A stretch of 64,000 bases of DNA from Fulvimarina sp040239565 (lineage in GTDB: Bacteria; Pseudomonadota; Alphaproteobacteria; Rhizobiales; Rhizobiaceae): positions 254,545-318,544 of the forward strand of contig NZ_JBEHWS010000005.1 of NCBI RefSeq assembly GCF_040239565.1, written 5' to 3'. The notes beneath the pieces are model-generated. The model was given only the letters and a program-made list of their open reading frames with translations. It had not been told where the DNA came from and made no database searches. Positions within the stretch are counted from its first letter, which is position 1; every line of letters begins with the position of its first letter. Shown piece by piece: positions 34,933-44,585 of the stretch. A program made the translations under genes and the position numbers.

Positions 34933-35778
34933 TTATGCCAGCAGGGTTTCGTTCGTGTCGAGAGGCTCCAGAGCGCCTTCGATCCGTTCTGGTGATGTGA
35001 AGATTTCGAACTCGGCACCACGCAGGATCGCGACGAGCGTCACCTTTGCAGCTTCGGCTTCGGAAATCGCAAGTTCCGTCGGCGCGGAGATCGCGGCGAT
35101 CAGCCCGCAGCCCATGACAGCCGCTTTCTGAATGAGTTCGACCGAGACGCGACTGGTGATGGTGATAAAGCCGGACGCCGGATCGACGCCGTTGCGCGCC
35201 AGATGCCCGGCAACCTTGTCCAGCGCATTATGACGACCGACATCCTCGCGCAGGACGACCATATGGCCGTCGCGCTCGTGGAATGCGGCCGCATGCACTG
35301 CCCGCGTCAGGCGGGACAGCGTCTGCTCCGCCGACATCTCGTCCATAGCCCGCACGAGCCGGTCCGGAGACACGCGCTCACTCGCCGTCACCTCCGGCAG
35401 CACACGACCCGCGAGCTCGAGAGACTCCACACCGCAGAGACCGCAGCCAACCGGCCCCGTCATCTGCCGCTTGCGTGCCACATAGGTCTCGGCCCGCTGC
35501 GGCACGAGACGCACCTGGCAGTCCGTACCCGCTTCCGTCTCCACGATCTCGATTGCGTCGATCTCGTCGATCCGATCGACGATCCTCTCGTTGAGCACAA
35601 GCCCGACCCCTAGATCCTCGATCTCGGCAGGCGTCGCCATCATCACCGCATGGGTCGAGCCGCCGATCGAAATCGCCACCGCCCGTTCCGCCGGAACGTT
35701 GCGAGTCTCACGACGAAACGCCCCGTCGCGATAGGCGATCGAGGCAAGGGAACGCGCGGGCTTGATCTCTTGGTCCAT
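34933..35778 (-). CDS. fdhD: Formate dehydrogenase accessory sulfurtransferase FdhD
   Basis: 281 residues. FdhD carries sulphur from IscS to the molybdenum bis-MGD cofactor, making formate dehydrogenase active. The conserved cysteine pair is in GCGLCGVESL (C-G-L-C), and VLREDVGRHNALDKVAGHL is the family signature. Position 61 bases after fdsA and before fdsD matches the usual fdsGBACD order, with fdhD as the C gene. Confidence 0.93.
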   Translation of the reverse strand: MDQEIKPARSLASIAYRDGAFRRETRNVPAERAVAISIGGSTHAVMMATPAEIEDLGVGLVLNERIVDRIDEIDAIEIVETEAGTDCQVRLVPQRAETYVARKRQMTGPVGCGLCGVESLELAGRVLPEVTASERVSPDRLVRAMDEMSAEQTLSRLTRAVHAAAFHERDGHMVVLREDVGRHNALDKVAGHLARNGVDPASGFITITSRVSVELIQKAAVMGCGLIAAISAPTELAISEAEAAKVTLVAILRGAEFEIFTSPERIEGALEPLDTNETLLA

Positions 35779-35839
35779 AAACGACTGGAGCCTTGAAACG
35801 GAGCCGGCCGGGCGTTCGCCCGGCCGAACATCGGTCTGC

Positions 35840-38686
35840 TTATTCCGCCGCTTCCAGCGGGCGTATCCTGCGGCTGGTCTCGGTGAGCTCGCGATAATCT
35901 TCCTGCCACTCGGTAGGGCCGTTGGTCGGAGAGACCTGCACCGCCGTCACCTTGTATTCCGGGCAGTTCGTCGCCCAGTCGGAGAAGTCCGTGGTGATCA
36001 CGTTGATCTGTGTAGAAGGGTGGTGGAATGTCGTGTGAACGACACCGACCGCCATCTTTTCCGTGATGTGAACCTTCAGCGAGGTATCGCCGACGCGACT
36101 CTGCAGCTTCACGAAATCGCCGTCGCGAATGCCGCGTTCCTCGGCATCGTGCGGATGCATCTCGAGAAGGTCTTCCGGATGCCAGACCGTGTTCTGCGTG
36201 CGCCGGGTCTGCGCGCCCACATTGTACTGACTCAGGATACGACCGGTCGTCAAGAGCAGCGGGAATCGCGGGCCGACCTTCTCGTCGGTCGCGACATATT
36301 CGGTCCGCACGAACTTGCCCTTGCCACGCATGAACTCGCCCACATGCATGACCGGCGAGCCGACCGGATGCTCCTCGTTGCAGGGCCACTGCACCGAGCC
36401 TTCCTTGTCGAGAAGCTCGTAGGTGACGCCCGCGAAGGACGGTGTCGTCGCAGCGATCTCGGCCATGATCTCGGAGGGGTGCGAGTAGTTCATGTCCATG
36501 CCGATCGCTTTCGCGAGCAGCTGTGTGACTTCCCAGTCGGCATAGCCGTTCTTCGGCTCCATCACCTTCCGCACGCGATTGATGCGGCGCTCGGCATTGG
36601 TGAAGGTCCCGTCCTTTTCGAGGAAGGTCGAACCCGGCAGGAAGACGTTGGCGTAGTTCGCCGTCTCGTTGAGGAAGAGGTCCTGAACGATCAATAGATC
36701 GAGCGCGCCAAGGCCTGCCGAGACGTGCTTGGTATCCGGGTCGGACTGGAGAATGTCCTCGCCCTGGCAGTAGAGGCCCTTGAAGGTGCCCTCGACCGCA
36801 GCATCGAACATGTTCGGGATGCGCAGCCCCGGCTCCTTGTCGATTTTGACCTTCCAGAGGTCTTCGTAGATCTTGCGCGTCTCGTCCTGCGAGATATGCC
36901 GATAGCCCGGCATCTCGTGGGGGAACGAGCCCATGTCGCAGGAGCCCTGCACGTTGTTCTGGCCGCGCAGCGGGTTCACGCCGACGCCCTTCCTGCCGAT
37001 ATTGCCGGTCGCCATGGCAAGGTTCGCGATCGCGATAACCGAGGTCGAACCCTGGCTGTGCTCGGTGACGCCGAGACCATAGTAGATCGCCGAATTGCCG
37101 CCCTTGGCGTAGAGCCGCGCTGCGCGTCGCACCAGGTCGGCCGGCACGCCGGTCACGATCTCGACGGCTTCCGGCGAGCGGTTCTCGGCCGAAACGAATT
37201 CCTTCCAGTCCGCGAACTCGTCGACCTCGCAACGCTCCTTCACGAACTCCTCGTCGACGAGACCTTCGGTGACGATCACATGAGCGAGCGCCGTCAGAAT
37301 CGCGACATTCGTTCCAGGCCGCGTCGGCAGATGGACGTCAGCCTGGACATGCGGCGTCTTCACCAGATCGATCTGGCGCGGATCGATCACGATCACTTTC
37401 GCACCTTCGCGGATACGCTTCTTCATGCGCGAGGCGAAGACCGGATGGGCATCCGTCGGGTTCGCGCCGATCACGAGGATGACATCGGTGTGCTCGATCG
37501 AGTCGAAGTCCTGGGTGCCGGCCGAAGTGCCGTAGGTGGTCGCGAGGCCGTAGCCCGTCGGCGAATGGCAGACGCGGGCGCAGGTGTCGATATTGTTGTT
37601 GCCGAAGCCCGCCCGGACCATCTTCTGGACGACGTAGACTTCTTCGTTCGTGCAGCGTGAAGAGGAGATGCCGCCGACGGCACCACGGCCGTATTTGGCC
37701 TGGATGTCCTTGATCTTGTTCGCCGCGAACGAAATCGCCTCGTCCCACGAAACGACCTGCCACGGGTCCTTGTAGGTCTCGCGGATCATCGGCTCGAGGA
37801 TGCGCTCGTCATGCTTGGCATACTCGGTAGCGAAACGGCCCTTCACGCAGGAATGGCCGCGATTGGCCTTGCCGTCCTTATAGGGGATCATGCGGACGAC
37901 TTCCTCGCCCTGCATTTCCGCCTTGAAGGAGCAGCCAACGCCGCAATAGGCGCAGGTCGTCACGGCCGAAGAGGTGGGCAGGCCCTTTTCCTTCACCGTC
38001 TTTTCCTGGAGCGCCTCGGTCGGGCAGGCCTGTACGCAGGCACCGCAGGAGACGCATTCGGAGGTGAGGAACTCGTCGACCGGCGTACCGGCGGAAATAC
38101 GGCTGTCGAAGCCGCGTCCCTCGACCGTCAGCGCGAAGGTGCCCTGAACCTCGTTACAGGCCCGGACGCAACGCGAGCAGACAATGCATTTGGAAGAATC
38201 GAAGGTGAAATAGGGGTTCGAATCGTCGAGCTGCGCATCGAAATGATTGCGCTCCGACGGATCATAGCGAACCTCGGAGAGCCCCACGCGCTCGGCTACA
38301 TCGTGGACCTCGCAGTCGCCGCCGCCCTTGCGCTCGTCCCAGTTGCCCGGATGGTCGGAAACATAAAGCTCCATCACGCCCTTGCGGATGCGGTTCAGTC
38401 GGTCGCTTTCCGTGTGAACCACCATGCCCTCGCCGACCGGCGTCGTGCAGGAGGCGGGCGTCGTCGCCTTGCCTTCGATCTCGACGACGCAGACACGGCA
38501 GGAGCCGAAGGCATCGAGCATATCGCTCGCGCAGAGCTTCGGCACCGAAATCTCGGCCTCGGCCGCCGCCCGCATGATCGAGGTCCCCTCGGGCACGGTG
38601 ACGGACTGACCATCGATCGTCAGCGTGACCATCTTCTCGGCCTTGGAAGCCGGCGTTCCGTAGTCTTTTTCTTCGATAAGGCTCAT
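35840..38686 (-). CDS. fdsA: NAD-dependent formate dehydrogenase, alpha (catalytic) subunit
   Basis: 948 residues from the ATG at 38686, behind GGGAGGAA; a longer frame starting 45 bases upstream is not needed. Order of domains: 2Fe-2S ferredoxin (DAFGSCRVCVVEIEG), NuoG-like His-Cys3 cluster (GGDCEVHD), two 4Fe-4S clusters (CIVCSRCVRAC and CVSCGACVQACP), then the bis-MGD formate dehydrogenase domain with CAYCGVGCSF and the catalytic cysteine in ARVCHSPTGYG (a cysteine, not selenocysteine). Oxidises formate to CO2 and passes electrons to FdsB. Cytosolic, no signal peptide. Confidence 0.95.
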   Translation of the reverse strand: MSLIEEKDYGTPASKAEKMVTLTIDGQSVTVPEGTSIMRAAAEAEISVPKLCASDMLDAFGSCRVCVVEIEGKATTPASCTTPVGEGMVVHTESDRLNRIRKGVMELYVSDHPGNWDERKGGGDCEVHDVAERVGLSEVRYDPSERNHFDAQLDDSNPYFTFDSSKCIVCSRCVRACNEVQGTFALTVEGRGFDSRISAGTPVDEFLTSECVSCGACVQACPTEALQEKTVKEKGLPTSSAVTTCAYCGVGCSFKAEMQGEEVVRMIPYKDGKANRGHSCVKGRFATEYAKHDERILEPMIRETYKDPWQVVSWDEAISFAANKIKDIQAKYGRGAVGGISSSRCTNEEVYVVQKMVRAGFGNNNIDTCARVCHSPTGYGLATTYGTSAGTQDFDSIEHTDVILVIGANPTDAHPVFASRMKKRIREGAKVIVIDPRQIDLVKTPHVQADVHLPTRPGTNVAILTALAHVIVTEGLVDEEFVKERCEVDEFADWKEFVSAENRSPEAVEIVTGVPADLVRRAARLYAKGGNSAIYYGLGVTEHSQGSTSVIAIANLAMATGNIGRKGVGVNPLRGQNNVQGSCDMGSFPHEMPGYRHISQDETRKIYEDLWKVKIDKEPGLRIPNMFDAAVEGTFKGLYCQGEDILQSDPDTKHVSAGLGALDLLIVQDLFLNETANYANVFLPGSTFLEKDGTFTNAERRINRVRKVMEPKNGYADWEVTQLLAKAIGMDMNYSHPSEIMAEIAATTPSFAGVTYELLDKEGSVQWPCNEEHPVGSPVMHVGEFMRGKGKFVRTEYVATDEKVGPRFPLLLTTGRILSQYNVGAQTRRTQNTVWHPEDLLEMHPHDAEERGIRDGDFVKLQSRVGDTSLKVHITEKMAVGVVHTTFHHPSTQINVITTDFSDWATNCPEYKVTAVQVSPTNGPTEWQEDYRELTETSRRIRPLEAAE

Positions 38687-38857
38687 GCGGTTCCTCCCTG
38701 GGGGAAGTGTAAGGTCGTCGGTTTCGGCCAAAGCCTCAAGCCCGACCAGTATAGCAAGTTTATCGCGCGGCGCCGAGATCGGTCCGGATCAGCGAGAGCA
38801 GGCGGTCGTCAATCATAACGTCCAGTTCCAGAGATCTATCATCTCCCGGAAGCCGCC
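38687..38857 (-). other. 171-base gap inside the fds operon
   Basis: Between fdsB and fdsA, longer than other gaps in this operon. A frame of 18 codons (MIDDRLLSLIRTDLGAAR) ends in TAA here but has no good ribosome site. TATACT (about 38750-38745 on the minus strand) could be a -10 element for a promoter inside the operon. Neither is certain. Confidence 0.3.
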
Positions 38858-40411
38858 CTACTCCGCGGCCTCCCGCACCGACGTTCCGTTGAAGTCCTCC
38901 GGGAAGTGCCGGATCGCGCTCATCACCGGATAGGGGGTAAACCCGCCAAGGGCGCAAAGCGATCCGAATTCCATCGTGTTGCAGAGGTCCTCGACGAGTT
39001 CGAGGCTCTCGGCCGCGTTCTCGCCAGCCATGATCTTTTCCACCGTCTCAAGCCCGCGTACCGCGCCGATCCGGCAGGGCGTGCACTTGCCGCAGGATTC
39101 GACCGCGCAGAACTCGAAGGCGAAGCGGGCCTGCTTCATCATGTCGACCGTGTCGTCGAAGATCACGATGCCGGCATGGCCGATCAGGCCCTTCTTTTCG
39201 GCGAAGGCCTCGTAGTCGAAGGGCGTGTCGAAGAGCGAGCGCGGGAAATAGGCCCCGAGCGGCCCACCCACCTGGACGGCGCGGATGGGACGGCCGGAAT
39301 TCGTACCGCCCGCGATTGTGTCGACGATCTCGCCGAGCGTCAGGCCGAACGCGACCTCGAAGAGACCGCCGTGCTTGACGTTGCCCGCGATCTGCAGCGG
39401 TATCGTGCCGCGCGAGCGGCCCATGCCGAAATCCTTGTAGAATTTCGCACCCTTGGCGAGGATTTCCGGCGTCGAGGCCAACGATATCACGTTGTTGATC
39501 ACGGTCGGACGGCCGAACAGGCCCTTGATCGCCGGCAGCGGCGGCTTGAACCGCACCTGTCCGCGCTTGCCCTCCAAGCTATCGAGCAGCGAGGTTTCCT
39601 CGCCGCAGACATAGGCTCCCGCGCCGACCCGAACTTCCAGATCGAAGGCGTGCGCCGAGCCAAGCACCGAGACACCCAGCCAGCCGAATGCCTCGGCCCG
39701 CTTGATCGCCTCGCGCATCACGCGGATCGCGACCGGATATTCCGAGCGAAGATAGATGTAGCCCTTCGTCGCGCCGGTCGCGATCGCCGCAATCGTCATG
39801 CCTTCGATCAGGCAGAACGGATCGCCCTCCATGATCATGCGATCGGCGAAGGTCCCGGAATCGCCCTCGTCGGCATTGGCGACGATGTATTTCTTCGGGC
39901 CCTCGGTCTTCATGACCGTTTCCCACTTGATGCCCGTCGGGAAGCCTGCGCCGCCGCGTCCGCGCAGGCCGGATTCCTTCACCTCCTCGACGATCGCTTC
40001 CGAGCCCATTTCGAGCGCACGGCGAAGGCCGAGCAGACCGCCATGAGCCTCGTAATCCTCCAGCGAGAGCGGGTCGGTCACGCCGCAGCGCTTGAAGGTC
40101 AGACGCGTCTGACCCTTCATGAACGGATGCTCGAAGACGTCGCCGATCCGCTTGGCGTGATCGCCGCCGGTCAGGAAGCCTGCATCGAGCAGCGCTTCCA
40201 TCTCACCGGGCTCGATCGGGCCATAGCCTACGCGGCCATTGCCGGTATCGACCTCGACAAGCGGCTCCAGCCAGGCCATGCCGTGCGAACCGTTGCGCAC
40301 GATCTCAATGCCAAGACCGCGATCATCGCTGAGCTTCTGAAGCTCCTCGGCGATCTCGTCGGCACCATTCGCGACGGCGAAGGAATCGAGCGGGACGTAA
40401 ACCTTGGTCAT
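38858..40411 (-). CDS. fdsB: NAD-dependent formate dehydrogenase, beta subunit
   Basis: 517 residues from MTKVYVPLDSFAV; an upstream open extension overlaps fdsG and is rejected. An N-terminal thioredoxin-like domain (about 1-110) is joined to a NuoF-like domain with GRGGAGFPTGIKWE (NADH/FMN site), VGAGAYVCGEET, and the 4Fe-4S ligands ESCGKCTPCR plus a distal cysteine in CNTMEFGSLC. It receives electrons from FdsA and reduces NAD+. Its ATG overlaps the fdsG stop by four bases. Confidence 0.95.
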   Translation of the reverse strand: MTKVYVPLDSFAVANGADEIAEELQKLSDDRGLGIEIVRNGSHGMAWLEPLVEVDTGNGRVGYGPIEPGEMEALLDAGFLTGGDHAKRIGDVFEHPFMKGQTRLTFKRCGVTDPLSLEDYEAHGGLLGLRRALEMGSEAIVEEVKESGLRGRGGAGFPTGIKWETVMKTEGPKKYIVANADEGDSGTFADRMIMEGDPFCLIEGMTIAAIATGATKGYIYLRSEYPVAIRVMREAIKRAEAFGWLGVSVLGSAHAFDLEVRVGAGAYVCGEETSLLDSLEGKRGQVRFKPPLPAIKGLFGRPTVINNVISLASTPEILAKGAKFYKDFGMGRSRGTIPLQIAGNVKHGGLFEVAFGLTLGEIVDTIAGGTNSGRPIRAVQVGGPLGAYFPRSLFDTPFDYEAFAEKKGLIGHAGIVIFDDTVDMMKQARFAFEFCAVESCGKCTPCRIGAVRGLETVEKIMAGENAAESLELVEDLCNTMEFGSLCALGGFTPYPVMSAIRHFPEDFNGTSVREAAE

Positions 40412-40881
40412 AGCAGCGCCTCCGCCGCGAGTTTCTCGGCGCGCGGCTGGCTCAGCCGGCCGATGATCCGATCGTCGAGCATCGCCGAAGGCGCGGTCGC
40501 GCAAAGGCCGAGGCAGTAGACAGCTTCCAGCGTCACGGCGCCATCGGCCGAGGTCTCACCGAACTTGATGCCGAGCGCCTTTTCCAGCGAATCGGCGATC
40601 GCATCGCCGCCGGCCGCCTGACAGGCTTCGGCGCGGCAGACCTTCAGGATGTGGCGGCCGTGAGGCTCCCGCTTGAAATCATGATAGAAGGAAACGACAC
40701 CGTAGACTTCGGCGCGCGTGACGTTCAGCTCCCCCGCGATCAGCCGAACCGCCGGGTCGCCGATATAGCCATAGCGATGATTGAACGCATGGAGGATCGG
40801 CAGGAGCGGCCCCTCCAGATGCTTATGCTCCTCGACGAGCGCGACCGCGTCGTCTTCGTCGAATTCAACGTGATGAGCCAC
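40408..40881 (-). CDS. fdsG: NAD-dependent formate dehydrogenase, gamma subunit
   Basis: 157 residues from the GTG at 40881, chosen because a strong GGGAGGAG site lies six bases upstream; a frame opening further upstream lacks such a site. NuoE-like: a four-helix start, then a thioredoxin-like 2Fe-2S domain with the ligands in VCRAEACQAAGG and CLGLCATAP. First gene of fdsG-fdsB-fdsA-fdhD-fdsD. Overlaps fdsB. Confidence 0.93.
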   Translation of the reverse strand: MAHHVEFDEDDAVALVEEHKHLEGPLLPILHAFNHRYGYIGDPAVRLIAGELNVTRAEVYGVVSFYHDFKREPHGRHILKVCRAEACQAAGGDAIADSLEKALGIKFGETSADGAVTLEAVYCLGLCATAPSAMLDDRIIGRLSQPRAEKLAAEALL

Positions 40882-40965
40882 GCCGGCTCCTCCCGGGTGT
40901 GTATGAGACTTTGGTCGAGGGAAACACGGACGCAAACCCATGATCAAGCGCCGCTTTCCATGTTT

Positions 40966-41110
40966 CGATAGGTTTTGTCTATCGGAATTTAGAGATGCTC
41001 AAAATTCCCAAGCCGGATCTCGGACTTGAAAGTGAGCAAACTGTAGCCAAAAGAGGCCAAAATTGCGCTTTTCAGGCAATTTTCACAGCTTGGAACGGTT
41101 CTATCGATAG
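40966..41110. promoter_or_regulatory. fds promoter region with repeated CTATCG sites
   Basis: Three symmetrical elements upstream of fdsG: CGATAG-N7-CTATCG at 40966-40984, AAAATTGC-N9-GCAATTTT at 41059-41083, and the palindrome CTATCGATAG at 41101-41110. The first and third share the CTATCG half site, as expected for a regulator with an upstream and a promoter-proximal site. The adjacent LysR gene is the obvious candidate to bind them, but this is inference. The 370-base gap holds no convincing gene. Confidence 0.5.
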
Positions 41111-41252
41111 CTCTTCTTTTCGCAATCGCGTCTCTGCGGGGCAGTTGGCACAAGCATGGCGCGGTCCGTGCGCGATGCGACAAATCTTCCGGCGATGCGC
41201 CGTCGCCCCAGCCGAACCGAAACGACAACCGAGCGGCGAGAACGTCACGCGC

Positions 41253-42143
41253 CTAGGCTGCTTCTTCGGATCGCGCCGCCGCCTCGTTCCAGAATGCCGC
41301 GACGATCGGGGGCCTGAGATCACGCCGCGCGGTCACCAGACCGATCGGATAGCTGACGGTTGGTTCTGAGAGCGGGATCGAAACCATCGGCGGCGCGAGC
41401 CCCAGCATCACCGTCGCATGATGGGGCATGATCGTCGCGAGACCCGCCATCCGCACTTGCGAAAGGATCGCAAGCATCGAATTCGATTCCATCACGGTCT
41501 CGAAATGCCGGTCCTTCTCACCGAGATGCCGGTTCAGAATATGCCGGTTCTGCATGCTGTGGCTCAAGAGACAGAGCGGCACGCGGCTCGCCTCGTCCCA
41601 GGTCACTTCCTCGCGCTCCGAAAGCGGACTGCCGACCGTCGTCACGAGGCTGTAGCGCTCCTCGTAAAGCCCTTTATATTCGACCCGCCGCACGCGATCG
41701 TCTTCGAGATAGGTGAGCCCGACATCCACCTCGAAATCCTCGACCGCCGCCAGCAGATCGGCGGACGACATCGAGGTGACATCGAAGGTGACGTCCGGAT
41801 GACGCTCGCGGAACGGCGTCGTCAGGCGCGCGACCAGAGAAAGCGCAGTCGGTATCGCACCGATCCGGAGATGCCCTGTGAGGCCGCGACGCACGCTGCG
41901 CACTTCTTCGCGCATCGTCCGCACATCGTCGGTGATTTTGCGCGCCCAGGCGAGCACCCGGTCGCCCTCGCTCGTCATGCCCTTATAGCGCGATCCGCGA
42001 TTGACGAGCGTGACGCCGAGCCGCTCCTCCAGGTGCCGGATGCCGGCCGAAAGCGTCGGCTGGGTGATCCCAAGCTTGTCCGCCGCCCGCCCGAAATGGC
42101 GCTCATGCGAAAGCATGATCAGATATTCGAGCTTGTCGATCAC
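41253..42143 (-). CDS. LysR-family regulator, probably of the fds operon
   Basis: 296 residues: LysR helix-turn-helix at about 3-62 (RHFGRAADKLGITQPTLSAGIRHLEERLG) and a substrate-binding domain starting at GHLRIGAIPTALS. It lies on the same strand as, and just upstream of, the fds genes; related clusters carry a LysR activator (FdsR-like) that responds to formate. The same-strand layout means it is not a classical divergent pair, so control of fds is likely but not certain. It could also autoregulate via the sites at 40966-41110 only if it were read through, which is not expected. Confidence 0.85.
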   Translation of the reverse strand: MIDKLEYLIMLSHERHFGRAADKLGITQPTLSAGIRHLEERLGVTLVNRGSRYKGMTSEGDRVLAWARKITDDVRTMREEVRSVRRGLTGHLRIGAIPTALSLVARLTTPFRERHPDVTFDVTSMSSADLLAAVEDFEVDVGLTYLEDDRVRRVEYKGLYEERYSLVTTVGSPLSEREEVTWDEASRVPLCLLSHSMQNRHILNRHLGEKDRHFETVMESNSMLAILSQVRMAGLATIMPHHATVMLGLAPPMVSIPLSEPTVSYPIGLVTARRDLRPPIVAAFWNEAAARSEEAA

Positions 42144-42236
42144 GTCTGCGGGCCTCCCGTCCCGAGGGGACTATAGCCCATTCGCAGCCGAGTCGGTCCA
42201 CCCCTGCGTGCTAAAACGGGGCAATACGCCGTTGAC

Positions 42237-42749
42237 TCACTTTCCAGACCAAACGCCGATCGCACCTGGCGCTTTGCCGGTCACAGGGTCCGTTTCCGGC
42301 AGAGCCAGCTTCGCGATCTCTTCCCTTGCGCCTTCGACGTCGACGGAACCTGCCCGCGTGATCGCTCCAGACTGGCCCGGCGGATAACCGCCGGCGACCT
42401 GAAAATCGGAACTCGCTTCCAGCCGCTTGTGACCGACACCCGCCGGCACGACCACCGTATCGCCCGGCGACATCGGCAGTGCGATCCCGCCCTCATCCTC
42501 GTCGCCACCGAAGCCGACGACCGCCTCGCCGGAAACGCATGTCAGCACTTCATGCCCGTCGAGATGGAAGTGCCAGTAATCGAAGACGGTATAGACCCAG
42601 GTTCCCTGCCAGCCATTCGCCTCGAAACGCGCCTGCACCTTGGCGGCCGTCGCCTCGTCCGACGCGATCTCGCCTGTGATGACAATCAGCGGCAGTTCGC
42701 TGTTCGGAATGTCTTCGGTGGCCGAGAAAAGATGTGTTTCAACGGTCAT
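42237..42749 (-). CDS. Cupin-domain protein (YjlB-like)
   Basis: 170 residues with a single cupin barrel: HFHLDGHEVLTCVSGEAVVGFGG holds the first metal-binding histidines and glutamate (seen in pieces), and DTVVVPAGVGHKRLEAS the second histidine. It resembles YjlB-type cupins of unknown function. 93 bases after it on the plus side is the LysR gene end-to-start region; same strand as the LysR and aminotransferase genes, but gaps of about 95 bases leave co-transcription open. Confidence 0.75.
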   Translation of the reverse strand: MTVETHLFSATEDIPNSELPLIVITGEIASDEATAAKVQARFEANGWQGTWVYTVFDYWHFHLDGHEVLTCVSGEAVVGFGGDEDEGGIALPMSPGDTVVVPAGVGHKRLEASSDFQVAGGYPPGQSGAITRAGSVDVEGAREEIAKLALPETDPVTGKAPGAIGVWSGK

Positions 42750-42845
42750 GTCGCCCTCGGATGGATGTCGGTCGATCGCGTTCGAATGCCTCGATCAATA
42801 CGTCCATCGGGTCCAAAGGTTCGGCTGCCCCGATCGCGAGAGAGG

Positions 42846-44225
42846 CTAAATCCCCATCTCCGCCGCCAGCGCATCCAGCCCCTCGCGCACGGTTTCAACG
42901 ATCGTGTCGATATGCCCGTCCTCGATAATCAGCGGTGGGCAGAAGGCGAGCGTATCGCCGGCAATCGCGCGGGAGATCACGCCACGCTCCTGAATATGCG
43001 CGAAGGCCTTCGGTCCGAGGAAGCCCGGTGCATGCGGCGCGGTCGTTTTTCCGTTCTTGTCCATGACCAGCTCGACCGCCGCGATCAGCCCGACGCCGCG
43101 CACCTCGCCCACCAGCGGATGATCGGCGAGGCTGCGCAGTCCCGCCTGAAGCCGAACGCCGCGCTCGCGGGCATTGCCGACGAGATCGCGCTCCTCGATG
43201 ATCCTGAGATTCTCCAGCGCCACGGCTGCTGCCACCGGGTGGCCGGTCGTCGTGAAACCGTGGCCGAAAGTGCCGGTGCGCGCCGTCTCATCGGCGATCG
43301 GCTGATAGACCCTGTCGTTCATCATCACCGCTGAGATCGGCAGGTAGGAGGAGGAGAGCGCCTTCGAGACCGTGATGATGTCCGGCTTCAGATCGTAGGT
43401 GACCGAACCGAACATCTCGCCCGTGCGTCCGAAACCGCAGATTACCTCGTCGGCGATGAACAGGATGTCCGGGTACTTCGCGAGAACCGCCTTGATCTTC
43501 TCCCAATAGGTCGCGGGCGGCACGACAACGCCCCCGGCCCCCATCACCGGCTCGGCGATGAAGGCGGCGATCGTCTCCGCCCCCTCCGCCTCGATCGTCG
43601 CTTCCAGATCGGCCGCGCAGCGGCTCGCGAATTCCTCCTCGCTTTCACCCTCCCGGCCTTCACGCCAGTAATGCGGGCAGGTCGTGTGGAGAATACCCGG
43701 CATCGGCAGATCGAAAGAGCCATGGTTTGCCGGCAACCCGGTCAGGCTCGCCGAGGCGAGCGTGATGCCGTGATAGCCCCGAATGCGCGAGATGATCTTT
43801 TTGCGCTGCGGCTCGCCCGTGGCGTTCGAGCGATAGCGCAGAAGCTTGATGATGAGGTCGTTCGCTTCCGAGCCGGAATTGGTGAAATGCACCTTCGACA
43901 TCGGAACCGGCGCAAGCTGGATCAGCTTTTCGGCAAGATCGACCACCGGCGCGTGGGTCTTGTGTGTAAACGAGTGGTAGTAGGGCAGCTCGGCCATCTG
44001 CTTGGTCGCGGCATCTACCAGGCGCTTTTCCGAAAAGCCGACCGCGACCGACCACAGCCCGCTCATCGCCTCGATGTAACGCTTGCCGTCGATATCCTCG
44101 ACGAAGACGCCGTCGCCCTTCGCCATCACGATCGGCCCGACCTCCTCGTGCCGCCGCGCATTCGTATAGGGGTGAAAGTGATGCGCGATATCGCGCGCTT
44201 CGATCGAATTGGGCAGTGGCGGCAT
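42846..44225 (-). CDS. Class III omega-aminotransferase
   Basis: 459 residues. PLP-dependent fold type I class III: FTNSGSEANDLIIKLLRY, FIAEPVMGAGGVVVPP, LFIADEVICGFGRTGE and the PLP lysine in ITVSKALSSSYLPISAV. The family moves amino groups between omega-amines (beta-alanine, putrescine, aromatic amines) and pyruvate or 2-oxoglutarate. The substrate is not predictable from sequence alone. Single gene, upstream of the cupin gene; divergent from the HWE kinase with about 400 bases between. Confidence 0.9.
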   Translation of the reverse strand: MPPLPNSIEARDIAHHFHPYTNARRHEEVGPIVMAKGDGVFVEDIDGKRYIEAMSGLWSVAVGFSEKRLVDAATKQMAELPYYHSFTHKTHAPVVDLAEKLIQLAPVPMSKVHFTNSGSEANDLIIKLLRYRSNATGEPQRKKIISRIRGYHGITLASASLTGLPANHGSFDLPMPGILHTTCPHYWREGREGESEEEFASRCAADLEATIEAEGAETIAAFIAEPVMGAGGVVVPPATYWEKIKAVLAKYPDILFIADEVICGFGRTGEMFGSVTYDLKPDIITVSKALSSSYLPISAVMMNDRVYQPIADETARTGTFGHGFTTTGHPVAAAVALENLRIIEERDLVGNARERGVRLQAGLRSLADHPLVGEVRGVGLIAAVELVMDKNGKTTAPHAPGFLGPKAFAHIQERGVISRAIAGDTLAFCPPLIIEDGHIDTIVETVREGLDALAAEMGI

Positions 44226-44485
44226 GGGAAGAAGCTTTCAGCGAAAGAGCAACGTTGTCACGGCGACAAAATCGAAACCGCGACGGCCGCGCAAGCCCGG
44301 TAGCTGCTCGGCATCGCTTGCTCACACCCTAAAGACGTGGCCGCGCGCGACTGAAATGCTCACGGCAGAAGCACAGCCTCGATGGTTGACGGTCTGCCTG
44401 CAGATGGTTTTGGAAAAGTGCTGAAACGCGTTCCAATGTGAGCAAATTTAGCTCGCCCGCATCACTTCTACTTGAGACGCTATTT

Positions 44486-44585
44486 TTTTGAAAATGAACT
44501 TTTCAAAATTAAACGCCTCAAAAGGCGGGCGTTTTTGTCGCAGGTCGTTGTGAAAGATCGAAAACCGATTTATAAGATTCACAAC
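44486..44585. promoter_or_regulatory. Inverted repeats in the HWE-kinase promoter region
   Basis: The 405-base gap before 44631 has no gene but three symmetric elements: TTTTGAAAA-N5-TTTTCAAAA at 44486-44508; a terminator-like stem AAACGCC / GGCGTTT with trailing T residues at 44511-44536; and GTTGTGAA-N23-TTCACAAC at 44547-44585, whose interior contains TATAAG. The last could be an operator around the promoter. Which proteins bind is unknown. Confidence 0.4.

Noticed and set aside
38906..40519. 537-codon plus-strand frame opposite fdsB
   Set aside because: Shadow of fdsB; lacks motifs and is Arg/His/Asp-rich.
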